From contig NC_090627.1 of the NCBI RefSeq assembly GCF_004359215.1, positions 1,155,231 through 1,191,487 on the forward strand: 36,257 nt of DNA. Reading direction: 5' to 3'. Position numbers and translations under genes: made by a program. Below are positions 1 through 8,406 of the stretch, piece after piece (position 1 is the first letter of the stretch; the number at the start of each line of letters is the position of its first letter). Source of the stretch: Bremia lactucae. Its lineage: Eukaryota; Oomycota; Peronosporomycetes; Peronosporales; Peronosporaceae. The notes beneath the pieces were generated by a model. That model saw nothing but the letters and a program-made list of their open reading frames with translations. It had not been told where the DNA came from and did no database searches.

Positions 1-602
1 CCAAAGAAGCGCGCCTGAAGCAACACTTCGTTGTTCGGCGGCTGGTACATGGCGCGAATCTTTTCCTTAAAGATCGCCCATGTAGGGAACGCCTTTCTGT
101 CCGCCATAAGCGCCGAGTAAGCCCACTCTGAGGCCTTACCGCGCAGATGCGACATGGCGTACGACACCATCCGGCTGTCGTCCTCGATGAGCTGGGCGAC
201 ACCGCATCGCTCCACGGCTAAAATCCAGTGGACAATCGTGTGCGGCGCAGTTCCATCGAACTTGGGTGGGTTTATCCGAATGGGCCTCGGCTGATGCGGC
301 CGGGCAGAGAGCATCTCGACAGTCCTGTTGAGAGCCTCGCTCCGAGCCTGCTCATGCCTCAGCTCATCCTGAGTCTGTGTGACGAACTCCGCCGCAGCAT
401 GGCTCTGTGCCTCGGACGCAGCCTTCCGCTGTCCATGCACGAATGCCTCAAATTGCTCCAACTGAGCAACATGTTGCTCAGGAGGACTACCCAGGAGCCT
501 GGTTAGGGCTTGTTCATCAAGTCCCTGCGCCATAAGCCCTGCCACCTCCCGATGATATTCGGAGAGGTGGGGAAAATGAGCCCAATCAATATTTAGGCTC
601 AT
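1..602 (-). CDS. Ty3/Gypsy retrotransposon Gag, N-terminal part, open and running off the left edge
   Basis: Read on the minus strand from an ATG at 602-600, the frame stays open for 200 codons to the window edge with no stop. It begins MSLNIDWAHFPHLSEYHREV. A coiled-coil-like, Glu/Gln/Ala-rich stretch follows (about residues 50-100), then INPPKFDGTAPHTIVHWILA and AFPTWAIFKEKIRAMYQPP, the usual layout of the retrotransposon Gag capsid domain. Gag forms the particle shell in which the element RNA is reverse transcribed. All the other Gypsy pieces in the window are broken, so an unbroken frame suggests a younger copy. The last 36 nt (positions 36-1) match 4329-4364 on the plus strand at 35 of 36 bases, so the inverted gag fragment there belongs to the same family. 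The zinc knuckle and pol would lie left of the window. The Gag call is firm; whether the element is active cannot be judged. Confidence 0.85.
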   Translation of the reverse strand, partial: MSLNIDWAHFPHLSEYHREVAGLMAQGLDEQALTRLLGSPPEQHVAQLEQFEAFVHGQRKAASEAQSHAAAEFVTQTQDELRHEQARSEALNRTVEMLSARPHQPRPIRINPPKFDGTAPHTIVHWILAVERCGVAQLIEDDSRMVSYAMSHLRGKASEWAYSALMADRKAFPTWAIFKEKIRAMYQPPNNEVLLQARFF

Positions 603-1320
603 CCTCAGTACACACGCAGAGATGCGAACCGTGGGAAGGATTTCAAGTGCTAATAAGTGTAAGCGGGCACGTCGTAATGCGACCACGCTCTACTTAGACT
701 CACACCCTAGCACAGCGAGGAAGCGGTTAAACCTGCTTCTCTTGCGTGCAGTGAGGTAGTCGTGGTGGGCGCGCAAGCGACCTCACCCAACACACTAAGT
801 ACTCTGGTTAAGTGTCGTCACGGGAGCGGCAATCCGTCTCCACGTGCGCACTTACCAAGTAGGAAGTAGTTTTCAGACTGATTTATATTTATTAGAATTA
901 AATACAAATACCTATTTACCAATCAAAATGTTATCTCTATAGATATCATTTCATATGTATTGCGAGCGTATCTTTATAGATACCTCGCGTAACGGATGAC
1001 GCTGGGCGTCATCCCTTCTAATGTGAATGCACCCATGTGCATCACATCCACAAGGGCACAAATGTGCACCACACCCGAGTGTTGGGTCTAATTACTATTA
1101 TCTAGTAATTGACCATCCTCTTAAGTACACCAAGTGTACTTAACGTGGACTGAGTAACATTAGGGCAACTTTTAGCCCGTTTCAATAAACCAACAGTCAC
1201 TGTTGCGACTGGTGTAGAGTGACAGGAAATACTGTTACGCCTTTCCCTCTAATTTCGCCCAATATAATTTGATCAAAATACCAAGTTACTTTTCAATAAT
1301 TGATTTTGACAAAAATCAAG
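603..1320 (-). promoter_or_regulatory. Leader and probable LTR region upstream of the minus-strand Gag
   Basis: No gene is visible. By position this should hold the 5' leader and LTR of the Gag element at 1-602. An AT-rich stretch near 880-960 contains TATA-like sequence (AATAAATATAAAT on the minus strand). I could not fix LTR termini, a primer-binding site or a target-site duplication. The part from 962 onward is filled with short inverted repeats, for example 994-1014, 1090-1110, 1121-1143 and 1191-1205. Confidence 0.35.
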
Positions 1321-2199
1321 ATGGCGACTAACAAATCTGTGCGCGTGGGCCGTGAGGCCGCAAAGCTGATAGCTGCACGAATCAGTGCAGCTGTTGGTAA
1401 TGCAAATGTTTTAGAAGACGCTTATGCGTCTACTGTGGGGAATACGTCACCTCCTACTCCCATTGGAGGTGACTGGGACATGTCATCTGTTGATGACATT
1501 GGAGGTGACGGTGACAATCACCTGCTACACCAATTGTAGGTGACTAGACCAAGTCTCCGGCATCGCCCGACTCAGTGGCTACTGAAAAGGCCACCATATC
1601 ACCCGGGGCCGAGTCCGTCAAACCTTTGGATTCTGACGTGACAACCAGAGAGGTGATGACGAGGTTGTTCGACTAATCGGACCTCTCCAGTGATGACTCC
1701 GTGGGTAATGACCACTCGGGTGACGTTACATGCGTCACCAGGAACTAAGTGGTCGCGAAGGGAAAAGTGCTGCTGCTGGTGCTAGTTTGATCACCAGGAA
1801 AGGAGTGATTCACGGGATCGGTCCAAGGGCCACGTTAACGTTTACATTAACATGAGCCAACAGGAAAGGAATCGCAATACGTTGCGGTTCGCTCCTGAAA
1901 AGAGGCCTTGGTTGCCCTCTTAGGGTTATCTCATTCGTTGGTTTGGTATGACCAACGATCGATATCATATTCCGCTATTCGACTCATCCAGGCTTCACAA
2001 GCCTGGTTAGGTAGAGACGGAATTCTTCATCGATGTTTTTATTTCGGCACCGGTGATACTCTTCTAAACGGTCAAAGGATGTCAAACCTTTATTCCAAGC
2101 TTGGTCGGCCTTTGTACAAAATGTACAAAACGTAGGCCGTGAGGTCTGGCTTGAGAAGCTTAATGCATTCTGTGAACGAGCTCATTAACATTAAATGAG
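962..2199. repeat. Array of short perfect inverted repeats (hairpins), left cluster
   Basis: Closely spaced hairpins were read by eye and checked base by base. Perfect examples: 994-1014 (GGATGACGC, 9-bp arms, 3-nt loop), 1090-1110 (8 bp), 1121-1143 (TTAAGTACAC, 10 bp, 3-nt loop), 1191-1205 (7 bp), 1371-1392 (AGCTGCAC, 8 bp), 1416-1431 (6 bp), 1446-1473 (GTCACCTCC, 9 bp), 1480-1499 (ATGTCATC, 8 bp), 1719-1739 (7 bp), 1935-1958 (7 bp), 1988-2006 (CCAGGCTT, 8 bp) and 2111-2129 (TTTGTACA, 8 bp). Near-perfect bulged examples lie at 962-988 and 1021-1047. The array covers both non-coding and formerly coding retroelement sequence. The list is not exhaustive. Confidence 0.8.
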
Positions 2200-2250
2200 A
2201 GTTTGTTTGCTCTTCCTTTTTGTCAGAGTCCCGTTTCTGTCGGTCAGGTG
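1321..2250 (+). pseudogene. Degenerate retroelement-like segment with a 72-codon ORF
   Basis: An ATG at 1321 opens a 72-codon frame (MATNKSVRVGREAAKLIAAR...) ending at 1539. Downstream reading is possible only by changing frame and passing stops. The residues are rich in Ser, Asp, Thr and Pro, as in the disordered N-terminal part of some oomycete Gag proteins. Around 1860-1915 a short stretch (QERNRNTLRFAPEKRPWLP) resembles the translation near 10330-10390 of the other plus-strand element, which also carries a GCAA...TTGC hairpin there. This supports a retroelement origin, but I recognise no catalytic motif. It is probably a decayed Gag leader or gag-pol spacer. It could instead be non-coding LTR sequence. 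Confidence 0.35.
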
Positions 2251-2257
2251 ATTTCCT

Positions 2258-2340
2258 GTTGGCTTGAGAAGCAGTGGTCCGTTTCGTACAGGATTTTATT
2301 CTGATCCTGTACAAAACGGACCACTGCTTCTCTAGCCAAC
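2258..2340. repeat. Long inverted repeat, 37-bp arms, 9-nt loop
   Basis: The left arm (2258-2294) and right arm (2304-2340) are complementary at 35 or 36 of 37 positions; the core GAGAAGCAGTGGTCCGTTT is perfect. The loop is 2295-2303. It sits between the plus-strand hairpin-rich segment and the start of minus-strand pol sequence, so it may mark an element boundary. As RNA it would form a long, near-perfect stem. Confidence 0.9.
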
Positions 2341-2379
2341 TGGGAATCAGCTGCTGACTCGGTTTATTTTTGTGTTTTC

Positions 2380-2750
2380 AGTGGGCTGCTCGCACTAGTA
2401 TTGTTTTCGATGCAGAGTCTTTCAGCGTCGGTGTCAAAGTCAGTAATAGCATTATTGTTAATACTGAGTTTGTCCACTTCAATGTTAATTTAATCAACAT
2501 CGGTATCTTTCGCATTGATCTTAGTGCTAATGCGTGATGAGCAAGAGCTAGAAGGTTCTTTGCTTGGGCGAGTCCCTCCCTCTTTTGAGCAAGAGCCACT
2601 CTCAAACAAGGCTGGCATACGAGGGTGGCGTAAGCCATTCACGAAGTCCATAGATACGGACTGCCAACATTCTGCCGGAAGTGGATGAGGCTGGAAAGGT
2701 GCACGTTTCATAGAGCTGTTGCGTATGCGATGTATGTAAAGCAAGGGAAG
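2380..2750 (-). pseudogene. Gypsy pol fragment with the integrase core apparently deleted
   Basis: The minus-strand frame around 2753-2490 reads ...AECWQSVSMDFVNGLRHPR..., then a Ser/Lys-rich tail. WQSVSMDF is the segment that opens the integrase catalytic core in Gypsy elements; the same words occur in the next pol piece near 3290. NGLRHPR followed by a Gly/Ser/Thr-rich stretch resembles what normally follows the core in this group. The roughly 150 residues carrying the remaining DDE acidic residues are missing between them, so this looks like an internal deletion derivative joined to the 3' side of the neighbouring pol remnant. The functional call is moderate and the deletion is an inference. 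Confidence 0.5.
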
Positions 2751-2810
2751 CATACAATTTTGACGTGTGAGAGAGGCTGTTTCTTATTTTTGACTCCAAA
2801 ACTACTGCAG

Positions 2811-4318
2811 TCACAAACAAGTCACTACCATCCTTGTTACCGCTTTTCTACATCCCCCCTTTACCAACAAGACTAATGGTGTATGCTTTGTAGAAGCATG
2901 CACTGAATTGTTAATGGCAAATTCTTCCATCGGCAAGAACTCGCTCCAAGTCTTGATAGAGTGGACGTATCCGCGAAGTATCGCTTCGAGGATACGGTTT
3001 GCCCGCTCCATCTGACCATCTTTTTCAGGATGATCAAAATTTGACATTTTCCTCTGTGTTCCACGTGATTCGAACACAGTTTGCCAAAATTCCGGTCTCG
3101 ATATGAGACCAGTTCGCGGAGTAAGCCATGGAGTCGAAATATCCTGTCAACAAAGACACGAGCACAGCCTTTGGCTGTGGTCGAATCCGGTACTGCAGCA
3201 AGATGTACCATTTTGCTGAAACGATCAAGAAAAAAAGATACCATTGTTCTTATGTTCGTCGTCGTGAAATTCGAAGACGAAGTCCATGGATACAGACTGC
3301 CAGCCTTCTGCCAGAACAGGCAGAGGTTGCAACGGAGCAATGGATGAAGGCACTAGGCTTCACCCGCTCACAAACTTTTAAGCACGTATGTACTTGCGGA
3401 GGAACCCATACTGGCGTGGCCAGTAGAAGTCGCGACTTATCGTGAGATAGGTCTTCTTCACGTCCACAATGACCACTTATTGGTGCATCGTAGCACTCAT
3501 ACATGATGCGTAAACGCAAATCATTATGGGTGAGGATGATGACACGAGGTGTGTTGCCAGCAATGGCTGTGTAATACAGAAACCCATTGCGTGTTGTGTA
3601 TCGATCTGTTGAGGATCTATACAATTTCAACAATACGTTTAAAGATTGTTGTGATGTGTTTCTAAGGTGATCCATGACCCCTTTTAGAGCCTTATCTTCC
3701 AAATAAGCTCTTCTAATGTCGTCGAGTAATGTTGACGACGAAACACTTATTGTTGCAACAGTGGTCTTATGCTCACTGCTGATTTGCGCAGCCGGTTCAA
3801 ACTCGGGCCGACGCGAAAGTGCACCAGCGACCACGTTTAGTCGTCCTGGTTTATACTCCACGGAGAATTTACACTCCGCGAAGAAAGACAACCATCTCGC
3901 TATTCTTTGCGAGAGGTATGGACTGTCTGCTGCCATGCGTAAAGACGCCGGGTCCGTATAAACATTGCACGGTCTATTCCCAAGATATACACCCTAAACT
4001 TAGTCAGTGCGTATTTCCTGGCAAGAAGTTCCTTGTTATTAGCTGGATCATTGCGTCCAGCTGGTTGAAGCCGACGCGAACGACGTGCTCCGCGCCGTCT
4101 GTGTCATATTGCACTAACGCACAGCCGATTGCAAAATCGCTGGCGTCACAGACCACATGAAAGGTCGGTCTTGGTCAGCAATCGCCGCAAGCTTTGCTTA
4201 ATACCCTTGAAGGAACGCTGACAATCAGCGTTACGTGACCACTTAACATTTTTCTTCAACAAAGAAGAACGATGTACAGCCATTTCGGCATAATTGCGAG
4301 AGTACTTGTGCAGGTACG
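2811..4318 (-). pseudogene. Ty3/Gypsy Pol remnant: RT thumb, RNase H, integrase
   Basis: Read right to left on the minus strand: an RT/RNase H connection (YLHKYSRNYAEM, about 4318-4146), RNase H remnants, the conserved KFSVEYKPGRLNVVAGALS segment (about 3870-3800), a degenerate integrase H2C2 zinc finger, WQSVSMDF, a core with FLDRFSKMVHLAAV and a degraded YRDRNF acidic site, then HPEKDGQMERANR carrying the catalytic Glu region (about 3020-2980). Frames change several times (longest pieces 3936-3250, 3340-2873 and 3077-2811), so no Pol can be made. The upstream RT palm is absent because the sequence switches to an inverted gag at 4319-4329. It differs clearly from the pol remnant at 5181-6890 in the same domains, so the two are separate elements. 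Confidence 0.85.
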
Positions 4319-4328
4319 CCGAAAAACA

Positions 4329-5070
4329 GAACAACGAAGTGTTGCTTCAGGTGCGCTTCTTTGGAGCGCGACAGGCGAAGCGATATCTGTAAGAGTATGC
4401 GCAAGTGATGCGCTCGCTGTCGGCGTCCATTACCGTAGGTCAGATTCCGGAGCACATTAAGATGCCCACAATTATGAACGGACTACGGCATGGCCCATCG
4501 CGACAGGCCCTTTTCAGAAAGTTGCCGTCGACGGTGGAAGAGGCAATCCAAATTGCCTTAGTTGAGGAGCAATTCTACGACAGTGCCTCGGCGACAGCTT
4601 GGTATAAGCCGTCGGCCAGAGGTCAGATGCCACTCCCATAGAGTTGGGCAATGCAGACGTGGTCTGTCAAAAAAGCGGCAAGCTCGGCCGTATGATGACT
4701 CGCTGCTATGCCAGGGTCCCTGCTGGGGCGAAGCCGCCCAGCAAGAGGACTCCCTTCCTAAAGGGCGATGGCAAGTACCAGCGTGCGAGACGCATGAGTT
4801 CTGCATCGACCACTGAGGGGTCGGGAAATGCAGGAGCGCAGTAGGGGCGAATGCCCTACTGACGCGGACTCTGAAGCTAACCCTAAGTTCAGAGTTGTCA
4901 AACAAATGGGTAGCATAGTCCCTGAGGTCTCGAAATTCCGGACCTCTACCCTGCTGGTCAATAGCGCTCAAGTATGAGGCTATGACCAGGTGATGACCCT
5001 CCAAGTGGATTCGGGTGCATCACAAAATTTTGTAAAACTCGCGGCTCCCAGAAAGAGACCGGCGATGTTT
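4329..5070 (+). pseudogene. Inverted Gypsy gag/protease fragment
   Basis: It starts mid-Gag at EVLLQVRFFGARQAKRYLQE, continues through the capsid C-terminal half (IKMPTIMNGLRHGPSRQALF, RKLPSTVEEAIQIALVEEQF), and reaches a broken zinc knuckle near 4660-4700 in which the second Cys reads Ser and the His reads Arg. Near 4990-5030 it ends with TLQVDSGASQNFV, the retropepsin DSGA active-site motif. Frames shift between these parts. The first 36 nt match the left-edge Gag of this window at 35 of 36 bases, so it is the same family. It lies opposite to the pol remnants on both sides. A perfect hairpin (4839-4861, CAGTAGGG arms) falls at the gag site where two other copies also have one. Confidence 0.85.
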
Positions 5071-5180
5071 CGATGTTTTACATGGTGATTAATGCACCAT
5101 TTTGCTCAGTCCGTCTACAAAGACGACGAGCCCCGTCCGACCATTATGATAGGGCGGCATGCCAAACATCAAGTCCAGAC

Positions 5181-6890
5181 TTACTGACTTCGAATAATCT
5201 GCTCGAAGTGGAGCGGCTTCAGTGGCGCACTGCTGGACGGTGCAGGCTTAATGCGCTGACACTGTTCGCAAGAGCGAATACAGTTGGCTACCCATCTATA
5301 TAGGTGTGGCCACCAGAATTCCTCTGACACTCGTAAAGATGTCTTTTTACGGCCCAGATACCCATTAGGTGGTGCATCATGGAGCTCGTGAAGCACCATC
5401 AGCTTGAGATCTGTGGCATCAAGCACATATATTCTCAGGGGATTACAAGGTGACAGCTGATGCCATAACAGACCATCGCTGTAGCTAAAGCGATTTCGCT
5501 TAGCTTTCAGGTGCGACGGAAGGGTTACCTTCCGTCCACCAAAGTAATACAACAGCAGGCGACAATGGTCTTCATGACTGTAGCTTTCTTTTATTTCAGA
5601 GAATAATGAATTCGTCACGTTGTATGCCTTCTTGGCTGCAACGTTGACGGCTGAAATTGTGCTTTAGCACTATACACACTTTCCTGGTGTCTTCTCTCGA
5701 AGTCTGGTTTGAGCGATAAAGCGTCAGCCAAGACATTCGACTTACCCGGCTTGTATTCAACTTTGAAAGTAAACTCAGAGAAGAATGTAAGCCATCTTGC
5801 CATTCTAGGCGAGAGGTGCAATGAGTTTATTGCGGTCCGCAATGATGCATGGTCCGTATACCACAAATGGTTCGGTGCCCAATAGGTGCACTCGAAACTT
5901 GACAAGCTCATACTTTATTAAAAGTAGCTGCTTTGTCATAAAACAGGGTTATTCTGTTCCTCGGCTTTTAATAGCCGGGACTGATAAGAGATGACACGGT
6001 CAACGCCATCGTAATCCTTCTGCATTAGCGCGCTGCCGATTGCAAATTGCTTGCATCACAGACGACGCTATAGGACTTATCCGCGTCTGGCAATGCCAAG
6101 ACCGGTGCCATAATCAGAGACTGCTTCACTGACGTGAACGCAGCTTCTTTCTCCTTTAATCAAACCCATTCTGCATCCTTCTTAAGGAGGTCAGACAGAT
6201 GCTTAGTTCGCTCTGCATAATTCTCGCTGTTCTTATGCAAGTAATTAGCGAGCCCTAGGAACTGGTGCAAATCCTTCACGCATCGTGGGATTTTGGCCAT
6301 TCCTTTACCGATTTTTTCTTGCTGGATCTGCTCGTACATTTTCATATATACCTACGATGCAGCCCAGTACAGGTATCTCGAGGACCCTATGACGCAATTT
6401 TGTAAGTTGACGTACAATAAGCGTCACCCAGAGCTTGCAACACAGCGTCTAAATGACGCTTGTGCGACTCTATATCGCTCAGCCCGTCCTCGGCCCTGCT
6501 ATGCACGAATTTATCGTCAAAGTAATGGGGCGCGTAGACACGGTGCTGACGCATCACGTGAGCCACCACTCGGTTAGATGTCGCTGGTGCGTTTTTCAAA
6601 CCTTGCGGTATCACAAGTCATTCCCAAAGCATAACGCTTAGGGTGCTTACTGCCGTTTTGGGCTATATCGGACACTCTCATGAGTATCTGATAGTAGCCA
6701 TCCTTTATATCCAACGCAGAAAACAACATAGTTGACTTTCCCATGGAGTTCAACAAGCCATTTTTCCGCGGGATTGGCATTTGCGCCGGTATGGTCGCCG
6801 TGCTCAGCTTATTGTGAGCGTGAACCATGCGCCATCCACCTGTGGCTTTACGCACACAAAAGCTCGAGCTGCAATGAGGCAATTTGCTCT
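5181..6890 (-). pseudogene. Second Ty3/Gypsy Pol remnant: RT, RNase H, integrase zinc finger
   Basis: Minus-strand pieces in order: RT fingers with FCVRKATGGWRMVHAHNKLS and LFSALDIKDGYYQI (about 6880-6690), a palm segment with GLKNAPAT and HYFDDKFVHS, the catalytic YxDD region with Phe in the variable position (about 6614-6500), the thumb LHQFLGLANYLHKNSENYAE (about 6280-6215), the RNase H C-terminal part TFKVEYKPGKSNVLADALS (about 5790-5700), and an integrase H2C2 zinc finger with HELHDAPPNGYLGRKKT and CEQCQRIKP (about 5390-5235). Several frameshifts and stops separate the pieces. The integrase core is missing; the sequence turns into the inverted gag fragment near 5070-5180. RNase H and zinc-finger residues differ enough from the neighbouring copy to mark a different family. 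Inverted repeats persist here, for example a perfect 9-bp hairpin at 5515-5536. Confidence 0.9.
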
Positions 6891-6941
6891 CACGTATATC
6901 ACGCCTTGGCTCGCAACTGATGCCTTAGTCTGCGTGTAAAT

Positions 6942-7413
6942 GGAAGGATCGGACGACAAAGATGAAGAAAAAGCAGGCGATAGCGCGTATTCTGGTGCTT
7001 CGAATATAAAAGAAGAAGACAGCGACTCGAGCGATTCGGATGGCTCGGATTGGAAACGATCGTGGACGAAGATTCCTTGTCCGAGAAAGTGTCGGGTGTA
7101 GAGGACACTCCGTCGTGGGATGAGTTCGGAATGTATCGCCATGTAAAGAAACACGAGTTGTTAAATTTAAAAAATCCGTGGTGTTTTGTAACAATCGACA
7201 ACGATGCAATTTCTGAGCAATATCATCGTCATGAAGCACGAGTTCGACCATAAAAGCAATGACACGAAGACTTTTAGTCACTTGCTCGACTTCAACGTGA
7301 AGTTGCAGACGCAATTATTCCGAGTGGCGCAGTGCTTAGGTCTAGACAGAAGCAAACCAATTTTTATTAATCCGAACAGTATCGTGACACGGAGGAAAAT
7401 ATACCAGGATTAG
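6942..7413 (+). pseudogene. Frameshifted acidic coding relic, function unknown
   Basis: Three plus-strand frames appear to continue one another. The first is very acidic (GSDDKDEEKAGDSAYSGASN, then a Glu/Asp/Ser run) up to about 7050. The second reads VDEDSLSEKVSGVEDTPSWD to LNLKNPWCFVTIDNDAISEQ (about 7050-7253). The third reads VMKHEFDHKSNDTKTFSHLL and RVAQCLGLDRSKPIFINPNS, ending at a stop at 7411-7413. The composition looks protein-coding rather than random, so I infer one gene broken by two indels or spliced. I do not recognise the family; it lies between Gypsy pieces and may be a transposon cargo or tail. Confidence 0.4.
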
Positions 7414-7423
7414 CTATGATACA

Positions 7424-7480
7424 AGGTGCATTTATATTTCTATGTCGCTGTGCGGCACGAGGTGCATTTATATTTTTATG
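7424..7480. repeat. Two-copy direct repeat, 21 bp, period 36
   Basis: AGGTGCATTTATATTTCTAT begins at 7424 and recurs at 7460 with one T-for-C change (20 of 21 bases over 7424-7444 and 7460-7480). It lies just after the stop of the acidic relic. The rest of 7481-7646 shows no gene; it holds a GC-rich inverted repeat at 7574-7595 (AGCCCCG with one bulge). Confidence 0.7.
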
Positions 7481-7646
7481 CGTTCTGATTGGCTATATGT
7501 CGTGGGGTGTACAACTAGCAAAGGGGGTTGTACATATAGCAGGGGCCTAAATTAATTATGTGCAAGATCTGTTAGCCCCGGATGTTGCGGGGGCTGACAG
7601 TAACTCAAGCATGCATACATGACACCGAAATTGCGATCGCTACTTC

Positions 7647-8075
7647 TGTAACGGACTAAACGACGCCCGTCAAGCTCACTTAACGGGAAGGTCAGTCAAT
7701 TCGTGTCTCTCGGGTGAGGCTCACATAGTGACACACCCTTCTTTTTGTTTGAACACAGGTGAATTAACATCTACATAAATATACAAAGGGAAATGTTAAC
7801 GGCACCCCACAATTTAAGTTTATATTAGAAAATGACCAATCAGATTGGCTTCTAGATAACAAGAAACGTTGTGTCGCCGATAGCCGATCAGAGGTGTTGT
7901 TTCTTTGGCAAAAATCAAAATGTCTGTGGAAATAGTCGCACCCTAAAATTAGTGTCATTTGATAATTTTGACGTAATAGTTTCGATATTACCAAATTTGG
8001 TAATATTGTGGCAACAACACAATAATTCTGTTGATTGTTTGATTAAAGTTTAAAACAATCCCACCTATCGTTACA
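7647..8075 (+). mobile_element. Candidate LTR of the plus-strand Gypsy element
   Basis: The 429-bp interval begins TGTAACG and ends CGTTACA, a 7-bp perfect terminal inverted repeat of the TG...CA type usual for LTRs. It ends 331 bp upstream of a gag-like ATG in the same orientation, the right place for a 5' LTR. No matching second LTR is visible in the window, the flanking 5-mers (acttc and agaca) do not form a target-site duplication, and I found no convincing primer-binding site after 8075. Short open frames here (for example 7871-8053) look like chance. Confidence 0.45.
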
Positions 8076-8406
8076 AGACACGATTAGGCGGTGCGCAAGT
8101 GGGCGTGATACATAGTTTGCTATATTATAAGTCAGTAGATAGAAGATCGTTTAGTTAAAATTCTTACATTTATACAGTTTTACGTTTTCCCTATACTTAA
8201 GCCTTAGTATCGACCTCCAGTAACTTAAACTTCTAAGCTCTTTGTAACATTTCTCTGCACGTCACTGTACGCGTAGTAATCGAGGCACCTCACCTTCACT
8301 GTTAGGTTGGCAAGTATTGTTATCAGTCTTAGCGAAAGGTCCCTCTTACGCATGTTAGCACTTCGAAGTCCGTCCAACGGCCTACGCATATTCCACCCAA
8401 ATAGAC
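8076..8406 (+). other. Untranslated leader between candidate LTR and gag
   Basis: No gene is visible. The sequence is A/T-rich with no long frame and leads directly to an ATG at 8407. By position it is the element leader, where a packaging signal would lie, but I cannot point to one. Confidence 0.35.

Noticed and set aside
603..961. LTR boundaries for the left-edge Gag element
   Set aside because: A TGTAAGCGGG near 658 was considered, but no matching terminal inverted repeat or primer-binding site was found.
962..1210. CRISPR-like array
   Set aside because: The repeats are inverted and differ from each other; there is no constant direct repeat with spacers, and the host is eukaryotic.
7764..8053. 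Short frames on both strands within the candidate LTR
   Set aside because: AT-rich, no domain, inside probable non-coding LTR sequence.
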